NCBI RefSeq assembly: GCF_001500125.1
Contig: NZ_LQIV01000004.1
Location: 95,906-159,905, forward strand
Length of the DNA: 64,000 nucleotides
From: Mycobacterium sp. IS-1742
Lineage (GTDB): Bacteria > Actinomycetota > Actinomycetes > Mycobacteriales > Mycobacteriaceae
Direction: 5' to 3'
Part shown: one piece after another, positions 58,213-64,000 of the stretch
How the letters are laid out: every line of letters starts with the position of its first letter
Position numbering within the stretch: the stretch's first letter is position 1
Made by a program: the position numbers and the translations under genes
Notes under the pieces: model-generated
The model's input: only the letters and a program-made list of their open reading frames with translations
What the model was told of the DNA's origin: nothing
The model's database searches: none

Positions 58213-58844
58213 TGCGTTCCGACGTCCTCATCGTCGCGTCGCCGAGGCGCACCCCCCGCATCGAGCACACCGGCGGGATCGCGGTGCGCCACACCGGGAA
58301 CGACACCGTGCACCTGGTGTCCGCGGCGGCCACGCCGCTGGGTGGCGACGTGATCAGCGTGCGTGTCGTGGTGGAACCGGGCGCCCGGCTGGTGGTGCGC
58401 AGCGCGGCGGCCACCGTGACGCTGCCGAGCGCGACGACCCCGGAGTCGCGGACGTGCTGGGACATCGAATCCGCCGGGGACCTCGACATCGACCCGCAGC
58501 CCACCGTCGTCGCGGGCGCCTCGCGGCACCTGACGACCACGCGCATCCGGCTGGCCGGCGCGGGCGGCATCCGCCTGCGGGAGCGGGTGCAGATCGGCAG
58601 AACCGGTGAACGAGAGGGCTTCTGGTCCGGCGCCCTGCACGCCGACGTCGACGGCGCACCGCTGCTGCGGCACCGCGTCGAGCTGGGCAGCGGATCGGCC
58701 GCCGACGACGCACTCGGCCGCCCGCTGGCGTGCGTGAGCGAATTGCGCTATCCCGAACCGTCGTTCGCGTCCGACGGCATGGTGCTCGCGCTGGCGGCCG
58801 GCGGGTGCCTGGCGACCTGGCAGGGGGAGCGGCTGACTAACTAG
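58212..58844 (+). CDS. ureD: Urease accessory protein UreD
   Basis: 210 residues from the GTG that overlaps the ureG stop by one base. UreD/UreH pattern: LVSAAATPLGGDVISVRVVVEPGARLVV, then DPQPTVVAGASRH and FWSGALHADVDG. It scaffolds UreF and UreG on apo-urease. Shorter than many bacterial UreD (about 270), as in M. tuberculosis. Its last 8 bp overlap the end of ndh on the other strand. Confidence 0.92.
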   Translation: MRSDVLIVASPRRTPRIEHTGGIAVRHTGNDTVHLVSAAATPLGGDVISVRVVVEPGARLVVRSAAATVTLPSATTPESRTCWDIESAGDLDIDPQPTVVAGASRHLTTTRIRLAGAGGIRLRERVQIGRTGEREGFWSGALHADVDGAPLLRHRVELGSGSAADDALGRPLACVSELRYPEPSFASDGMVLALAAGGCLATWQGERLTN

Positions 58845-60222
58845 CCGCCTGCTCCCTCTCCCGTTCGGTCTCGGTGACCGCCGCGGCGATCTCCTCGAGT
58901 TCCTCGATGCGCGTTCGGGCGTACGCCTGCTGTTCGGTGATCGTGAGCTGTCCGCGCTTGGTCGACAGGAACGTCACCGTCCACGAGATCAGCGTGACGA
59001 TCTTGGTCTTGAAGCCGACCAGGTACACGAGGTGCAGCGCCAGCCATGCCAGCCAGGCGATGAAACCGCCGAACTCCAGCGGACCGACCTTGGCGACCGC
59101 GGAGAACCGCGACACCGTCGCCATCGAACCCTTGTCGAAGTACTCGAACGGCTGGCGGAACGCGGGGTTCGCGCCCTTGACCTCGTTCTTGATCAGCTTC
59201 GCGGCGTAGCGGGCACCCTGGATGGCGCCCTGCGCCTGACCCGGCACGCCTTCGACGGCGGCCATGTCGCCGACGACGAACACGTTCGGGTGCCCCGGGA
59301 TCGACAGGTCGGGCAGCACCTTGACGCGTCCGGCGCGGTCCACCTCGACCTCGCACTGGTTGGCCAGATCGCGTCCCAGCGGGCTGGCGGACACGCCGGC
59401 CGACCACACCTTGCACGCGGATTCGATACGCCGCAGCTTGCCGTCGGGATCCTTGACCGTGATCCCGTTGCGGTCGACGTCGGTGACCATCGCATTCAGC
59501 TGGATCTCGACGCCCATCTTCTCCAGCCGGGCCGCCGCCTTCTTGCCCAGCTTCTCGCCCATCGGCGGCAGCACCGCCGGTGCCGCGTCGAGCAGGATCA
59601 CCCGGGCGCTGGTCGGGTCGATGTGCCGGAACGTGCCCTTGAGCGTGTAGTCCGCGAGCTCGGCGATCTGGCCGGCCATCTCCACGCCCGTCGGCCCGGC
59701 ACCCACGACGACGAAGGTGAGCAGCTTCTCGCGTCGCTTCGGATCGCTCGACCGCTCCGCCTGCTCGAAGGCGCCGAGGATGCGGCCACGCAACTCCAGC
59801 GCGTCGTCGATGGACTTCATGCCGGGCGCCCACTCGGCGAAGTGATCGTTGCCGAAGTAGGACTGACCGGCGCCCGCGGCGACGACCAGGCTGTCGTAGG
59901 GCGTGGCGTAGTCGTGGCCCAGCAGCTCGGAGTGCACGAGCCGGTTCTGCAGGTCGATGTGTGTCACGTCGCCGAGCAGCACCTGCAGGTTCTTCTGCTT
60001 GCGCAGCACCACGCGGGTCGCCGGGGCGATCTCACCCTCGGAGATGATGCCGGTCGCCACCTGATACAGCAGCGGCTGGAACAGGTGGTGGGTCGTGCGG
60101 GCGATCAGCTTGATGTCGACATCGGCGCGCTTGAGGGTCTTGGCGGCGCTCAGGCCACCGAACCCCGACCCGATGATGACGACTTTGTGCCGATCCGTTG
60201 GAGTGGCTCCGGGATGGCTCAT
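58837..60222 (-). CDS. ndh: Type II NADH dehydrogenase
   Basis: 461-residue single-subunit NADH:menaquinone oxidoreductase (M. tuberculosis Ndh is 463). FAD motif VVIIGSGFGGLSAAK near residue 14, NADH motif VVVGAGPTGVEMAGQIAEL near residue 170, and a C-terminal amphipathic/hydrophobic region (FIAWLAWLALHLVYLVGF) that anchors it to the membrane. The ATG at 60222 has GAGGAGC upstream and gives MSHPGATPTDRHKVV; the frame runs on upstream without homology. Ends overlapping ureD on the opposite strand. Confidence 0.97.
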   Translation of the reverse strand: MSHPGATPTDRHKVVIIGSGFGGLSAAKTLKRADVDIKLIARTTHHLFQPLLYQVATGIISEGEIAPATRVVLRKQKNLQVLLGDVTHIDLQNRLVHSELLGHDYATPYDSLVVAAGAGQSYFGNDHFAEWAPGMKSIDDALELRGRILGAFEQAERSSDPKRREKLLTFVVVGAGPTGVEMAGQIAELADYTLKGTFRHIDPTSARVILLDAAPAVLPPMGEKLGKKAAARLEKMGVEIQLNAMVTDVDRNGITVKDPDGKLRRIESACKVWSAGVSASPLGRDLANQCEVEVDRAGRVKVLPDLSIPGHPNVFVVGDMAAVEGVPGQAQGAIQGARYAAKLIKNEVKGANPAFRQPFEYFDKGSMATVSRFSAVAKVGPLEFGGFIAWLAWLALHLVYLVGFKTKIVTLISWTVTFLSTKRGQLTITEQQAYARTRIEELEEIAAAVTETEREREQAAS

Positions 60223-60332
60223 CAGTGCTCCTCGACGGGCGGGACATGCGAATTCTCGCCCTCTACGGTAGTCGGCGGTGCCCGGCGTTGGGCACTCGGT
60301 CGGTTGTGGCTTATGCCACGCGAGGCGCGGAA

Positions 60333-61262
60333 CTAAACGCCCAGCACCGGCTTCAACAACGCGGCGACCTCCGTGATGCCGCCCGGCTGGTATCCGTTGA
60401 GGCTGGTGACGGGGCTCAGGATCACGCTGTCGACACCCGCGCCGAGCACCTTCGTCTTGATCTGGTCGACGATCTGCTCGGCGCTGCCGTACACGGCCTG
60501 CTGCTTGAAGTCGTCGGGGATGACGTCGCCGGTGACGTTCTCGTCGATGATCGCCACCACCAGCATGCTGGTCTCCAGCGTCGCCGGGTCCCGGTCGATC
60601 TCCTCGCACTTCTGCTTGACGACCTCGATCTTGCGAGGCAGTTCGTCGAACCCCGCGATGATGTTGAGGTGGTCGAAATGGCGGGCGGCCAACGGGATCG
60701 TCTTCTTCTCGCCGCTGCCGCCGATCATCAGCGGGATGTGGTCGCGGAAGCGTGGCTCGGCGATCGCCTCCGTGACGCGGTAGTACCGGCCCTCGAACGT
60801 CGGGCGCTCACCTCCGAGCATCGGCAGGATGATCTGCAGCGCCTCGCCCAGCTTGTTGAACCGGTCGGTGAACGTGCCGAACTCGTAGCCCAGCGCATCG
60901 TGTTCCAGCTCGTACCAGCCCGTGCCGAGTCCGAGGATGGCCCGGCCCTGACTGATCACGTCGAGCGTGGTGATCGCCTTGGCCAGCAGCGTGGGGTTGC
61001 GGTAGGTGTTGCCGGTGACCAGCGTGCCGAGTTGGATGCGTTCGGTGGCGGTGGCCAGCGCGCCGAGTGCGGTGTAGGCCTCGAGCATCGGGGCATCGGG
61101 GGTGCCCAGCCCGGGCAGTTGATAGAAGTGGTCCATCACGAAGACGGAGTCGAAGCCCGCCTCCTCGGCCTCGCGGGCCTGCGCGATGACCGTCGGGAAG
61201 AGTTCGGCGACGCCGGTGCCGTAACTGAAGTTCGGGATCTGGAGTCCGAGTCGAATCGTCAC
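60333..61262 (-). CDS. LLM-class F420-dependent oxidoreductase (Rv1855c-like)
   Basis: 309-residue luciferase-like monooxygenase fold protein of the F420-dependent type: MTIRLGLQIPNFSYG start, AREAEEAGFDSVFVMDHFYQLP, and ILGLGTGWYELEHDALGYEFG, a signature of mycobacterial F420 LLM enzymes. Substrate unknown. GTG start. It lies 18 bp downstream of the SDR gene on the same strand and may be co-transcribed with it. Confidence 0.92.
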   Translation of the reverse strand: MTIRLGLQIPNFSYGTGVAELFPTVIAQAREAEEAGFDSVFVMDHFYQLPGLGTPDAPMLEAYTALGALATATERIQLGTLVTGNTYRNPTLLAKAITTLDVISQGRAILGLGTGWYELEHDALGYEFGTFTDRFNKLGEALQIILPMLGGERPTFEGRYYRVTEAIAEPRFRDHIPLMIGGSGEKKTIPLAARHFDHLNIIAGFDELPRKIEVVKQKCEEIDRDPATLETSMLVVAIIDENVTGDVIPDDFKQQAVYGSAEQIVDQIKTKVLGAGVDSVILSPVTSLNGYQPGGITEVAALLKPVLGV

Positions 61263-61280
61263 TCCATCGACCCTATCGGG

Positions 61281-61973
61281 CTAGCCGAAGTTGGCCATCG
61301 CTCCGCGGCTGACGTGCATCGTCTGACCGGTGATGTGGCGGGCCGCCGGCGTCGACAGGAACAGGGCCAGCCGGGCGATCTCGGCGGCCACGGCGGGCGG
61401 GGTGCTCGACAGACCGTCGTAGGACGGCTCGGCGCTCTTCCCGGTCGCGACGGCGTTGACGGTGATCCCGCGGGTGCCGAAGTGGGTGGCCTGCCCGGCG
61501 GTCCAGTCGGACAGCGCCGCCTTGATCGCGGCGTCGACGCTGCCCTCGCGGGCCTGGGCGATGACGACGTTCTCGGGGATGACGTTGACGATCGACCCGC
61601 CCGAACGGAGGTGGTCGCCGACGATCTGGACGGTCAGCACCGCCGACAGCACGGTGGTGTCCAGGGCGCGCCGCCAGGCGAGCGCGTGGTCGGCCAGGCC
61701 GAAGGTGCGCGGGTCCTCCGCGGCGTACCGGGGTGCGGGCACGTTGACGAGAGTGTCGAGGTGGTGCGGGAACAGCGACCGGGCCTCTTCGACGCTGGCC
61801 GGGTCGGTGTTGTCGAACACGATGGAGTCGACGTCGAGTTCCTTGGCGGCGATCTCGAGGTCCTCTCGCAGCGCGCCGGCGATCACCACCTGGTGCCCGT
61901 CGTCGCGGAACCCCGCGGCGATCGTCCGTCCCAGATCCGTATCACCGCCGGTGACCAGCACCTCCATCGCCAT
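61281..61973 (-). CDS. SDR-family protein with altered active site (Rv1856c-like)
   Basis: 230-residue Rossmann-fold protein. It has the glycine motif VLVTGGDTDLGRTIA and the usual C-terminal AARHITGQTMHVSRG. The catalytic YxxxK is altered: in SVDAAIKAAL the Tyr position is Asp, with the Lys kept. Catalysis as a normal dehydrogenase is doubtful. Two starts are possible (M1 at 61973 or M3 at 61967). Conserved next to the LLM gene and modABC in mycobacteria. Confidence 0.85.
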   Translation of the reverse strand: MAMEVLVTGGDTDLGRTIAAGFRDDGHQVVIAGALREDLEIAAKELDVDSIVFDNTDPASVEEARSLFPHHLDTLVNVPAPRYAAEDPRTFGLADHALAWRRALDTTVLSAVLTVQIVGDHLRSGGSIVNVIPENVVIAQAREGSVDAAIKAALSDWTAGQATHFGTRGITVNAVATGKSAEPSYDGLSSTPPAVAAEIARLALFLSTPAARHITGQTMHVSRGAMANFG

Positions 61974-62100
61974 ACCCTCCTCGTCGGCTCGACCACAGCA
62001 CGCGGGGGCCGCGGTCTCGCGTCGATGTTACTGGACGGTAGCTACCTCGGGTTAATCGACGCGCGGACGATGCGGTATAGGCGCACGCCGGTGACCTAAT

Positions 62101-62910
62101 GTGCATCGCGTGACCGTCACCGAGGGGTCCGCGCTGCCCCGGTGGATCTACGTGCCGGCGGTGGCCGGCGCGCTGTTCGTGGCGCTTCCGCTGGTGTCGG
62201 TCGCCGCGAAGGTCGACTGGCCGCGTTTCGCGACGCTGGTGAGCAGCGAATCCTCGGTCGCCGCGCTGGTCCTGAGCCTGCAGACGGCCACCGCGAGCAC
62301 CGTGCTGTGCGTGCTGCTCGGAGTGCCGATGGCAATGGTGCTGGCCCGCAGCCGGTCACGTGTCGTGCGGGCGGTGCGCCCGGTGCTGCTGCTGCCGCTG
62401 GTCCTGCCCCCGGTGGTGGGCGGTATCGCGCTGCTCTACGCCTTCGGCCGGCTCGGGCTGCTCGGCCGGTATCTCGAGGCGGCAGGCATCCAGATCGCGT
62501 TCACCACCGCGGCCGTCGTGCTGGCGCAGACGTTCGTGTCGCTGCCGTTCCTGGTCATCGCGCTGGAGGGGGCGGCGCGGACCGCGGGGACGGACTACGA
62601 GGTCGTGGCGGCCACGCTCGGGGCCCGGCCGTCGGCCGTCTGGTGGCGGGTGTCGCTGCCGCTGCTCGCACCCGGCCTGGTCTCGGGCTCGGTGTTGGCG
62701 TTCGCGCGGGCGCTCGGCGAGTTCGGCGCGACGCTGACGTTCGCCGGGTCTCGCGAGGGTGTCACCCGCACGCTCCCGCTCGAGATCTACCTGCAGCGCG
62801 AAAGCGACCCGGACGCGGCCGTGGCGTTGTCGGTGCTCCTGGTGGCGGTCGCGGCGGTGGTCGTCGTCGGCCTGGGCAGTCGCCGCCTACGCGCGCAGGG
62901 CTGGACGTGA
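62101..62910 (+). CDS. modB: Molybdate ABC transporter permease ModB
   Basis: 269-residue permease with six membrane spans and the binding-protein-dependent transport motif [26 protein letters not shown], then [14 protein letters not shown], the ModB hallmark. GTG at 62101; another GTG at 62110 is possible. It is translationally coupled to modC (GTGA). The modA gene for the periplasmic molybdate-binding protein, which precedes modB in M. tuberculosis, is not present. Confidence 0.92.
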   Translation: MHRVTVTEGSALPRWIYVPAVAGALFVALPLVSVAAKVDWPRFATLVSSESSVAALVLSLQTATASTVLCVLLGVPMAMVLARSRSRVVRAVRPVLLLPLVLPPVVGGIALLYAFGRLGLLGRYLEAAGIQIAFTTAAVVLAQTFVSLPFLVIALEGAARTAGTDYEVVAATLGARPSAVWWRVSLPLLAPGLVSGSVLAFARALGEFGATLTFAGSREGVTRTLPLEIYLQRESDPDAAVALSVLLVAVAAVVVVGLGSRRLRAQGWT

Positions 62911-63983
62911 CCGGGCTGGCGGTGCGGGCGCGCGTCGAGCGCCGCGGTGTCGACGTCGATTTCGCCGTCGGCCCGGGGGAGGTGCTCGCGGTGCTCGGAC
63001 CCAACGGCGCAGGCAAGTCGACCGCGCTGCACGTGATCGCCGGGGTGGTGCGGCCCGACGACGGCGTGGTCCGGGTCGGTGACCGTCTGCTCACCGACAC
63101 GGCCGCCGGTGTGCACCTGCCGACGCATCGTCGGCGGGTCGGGCTGCTCCTGCAGGATCCGTTGCTGTTCCCGCACCTCCGGGTCGCGGCCAATGTCGCG
63201 TTCGGTGCCAGAAGCTCCGGCCGGTCGCGTGCGAAAGCCGGTGCGAGCGCCCAGCATTGGCTCGGTGAACTGGATGCCGCCGAGCTGTCCGGGCGGATGC
63301 CGCGACAGCTGTCGGGCGGCCAGGCGCAGCGGGTCGCCCTGGCGCGTGCGCTGGCCGCCGAACCCGACGTGCTGCTCCTCGACGAACCGCTGGCCGGTCT
63401 CGACGTCGCCGTCGCGGGGGCGATGCGACGTGTGCTGCGGCGGGTGCTCACCCAGGACGGCCGCTCAGCGGTGCTGGTCACCCACGACCTGGTCGACGTC
63501 GCGACACTGGCCGACCGGGTCGTGGTCGTCGACGGCGGCCGGGTCGCCGAGGCCGGTCCGGCAGACGCGGTGCTCACCGCGCCGCGCAGCCCGTTCGGCG
63601 CCCGGTTCGCCGGGGTGAACCTCGTGGTCGGCGTTGCCGGGCCGGCGGGCGTGCTCCACGCGGGCGGCGTCGACTGGCACGGTGTCGCGGCCGACGACGT
63701 GGTCAGCGGTGAGCCGGCGGTGGCGATCTTCCGGCCCGCGGCCGTCGCGGTGTACCGGCAGCGTCCGCACGGCAGCCCGCGCAACACCGTCGAGGTCACG
63801 GTCGCCGAGGTGGACAGCAGCGGGCCGGCGGTACGGGTGCGGGCGGCGGAGCAGCCCGGGGGCGTGCCCGGGTTGGCGGCCGCCATCACCGCCGAATCGG
63901 CCGCCGAACTGCGCCTGACTCCCGGGGACCGCGTCTCGCTGGCCGTGAAGGCCCAGGAGGTCGCGTTGCATCCGGCGCCGTAA
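62907..63983 (+). CDS. modC: Molybdate ABC transporter ATP-binding protein ModC
   Basis: 358 residues from the GTG that overlaps the modB stop. ATPase: Walker A GPNGAGKS (G31-K37), signature [15 protein letters not shown], Walker [15 protein letters not shown]-terminal TOBE (molybdate-binding) domain spans about 290-355 ([25 protein letters not shown]). It energises molybdate uptake with ModB. Ends 17 bp before the window edge. Confidence 0.94.
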   Translation: MTGLAVRARVERRGVDVDFAVGPGEVLAVLGPNGAGKSTALHVIAGVVRPDDGVVRVGDRLLTDTAAGVHLPTHRRRVGLLLQDPLLFPHLRVAANVAFGARSSGRSRAKAGASAQHWLGELDAAELSGRMPRQLSGGQAQRVALARALAAEPDVLLLDEPLAGLDVAVAGAMRRVLRRVLTQDGRSAVLVTHDLVDVATLADRVVVVDGGRVAEAGPADAVLTAPRSPFGARFAGVNLVVGVAGPAGVLHAGGVDWHGVAADDVVSGEPAVAIFRPAAVAVYRQRPHGSPRNTVEVTVAEVDSSGPAVRVRAAEQPGGVPGLAAAITAESAAELRLTPGDRVSLAVKAQEVALHPAP

Positions 63984-64000
63984 CGGTCGGCGTCCTCGCC

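Overview
The window comes from a high-GC actinobacterium. Gene content and order place it in Mycobacteriaceae, most likely a rapidly growing Mycolicibacterium. The flanks follow the Mycobacterium tuberculosis Rv1829-Rv1859 order as I remember it: bifunctional nuclease, MerR regulator (resR), gcvP/gcvB with a tandem glycine riboswitch, a CocE-type hydrolase, a VWA protein, glcB, two CNNM/CorC-like proteins, guaB1, gnd, blaR-blaI, an IdeR-controlled small RNA candidate (mrsI), a hotdog thioesterase, ureABCFGD, ndh, an LLM oxidoreductase, an SDR protein and modBC.

The notable part lies between gcvP and the CocE hydrolase. Here about 27 kb (4367-31209) holds a polyketide lipid locus that looks like a short version of the phthiocerol dimycocerosate (PDIM) pps locus. 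Leftward are a type II thioesterase (TesA-like) and a small HTH protein. Rightward, after about 1.6 kb without a convincing gene, come a fatty acyl-AMP ligase (FadD26-like), four modular type I PKS proteins, a DrrABC-like ABC exporter, a PapA5-like acyltransferase and a COG3315-type O-methyltransferase. The PKS order is ACP-KS-AT-KR-ACP, KS-AT-(broken KR)-ACP, KS-AT-KR-ACP and KS-AT-ACP-C. Almost every junction is a 1-4 bp overlap or a 5 bp gap, so this is one transcription unit. There is no DH or ER domain, no mas, no fadD28 and no mmpL7. The product should therefore differ from PDIM: a fatty acid extended by four ketide units, oxygenated at alternate carbons, with two KR-derived hydroxyls that PapA could acylate.

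Just beyond the cluster (31230-34880) lie a convergent flavin monooxygenase with a full Baeyer-Villiger fingerprint and an exported PE-PPE-type serine hydrolase carrying an EF-hand loop. PE-PPE hydrolases of this kind sit in other mycobacterial PKS/PapA lipid loci. From 34963 to 40588 there is a mixed group: a DoxX-like membrane protein, two START-superfamily proteins, the CocE hydrolase, an SDR dehydrogenase and a polytopic membrane protein.

From 40689 onward the window is core metabolism: glyoxylate shunt (glcB), purine salvage (guaB1), pentose phosphate pathway (gnd), beta-lactam-type sensing (blaR-blaI), iron response (two IdeR boxes, a FhuF-like protein and the mrsI candidate), urease, NADH dehydrogenase II and a molybdate transporter lacking its usual modA. 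No insertion sequence, tRNA, rRNA or CRISPR array was seen. Gene starts were chosen from Shine-Dalgarno sequences, stop/start overlaps and remembered family N-termini.
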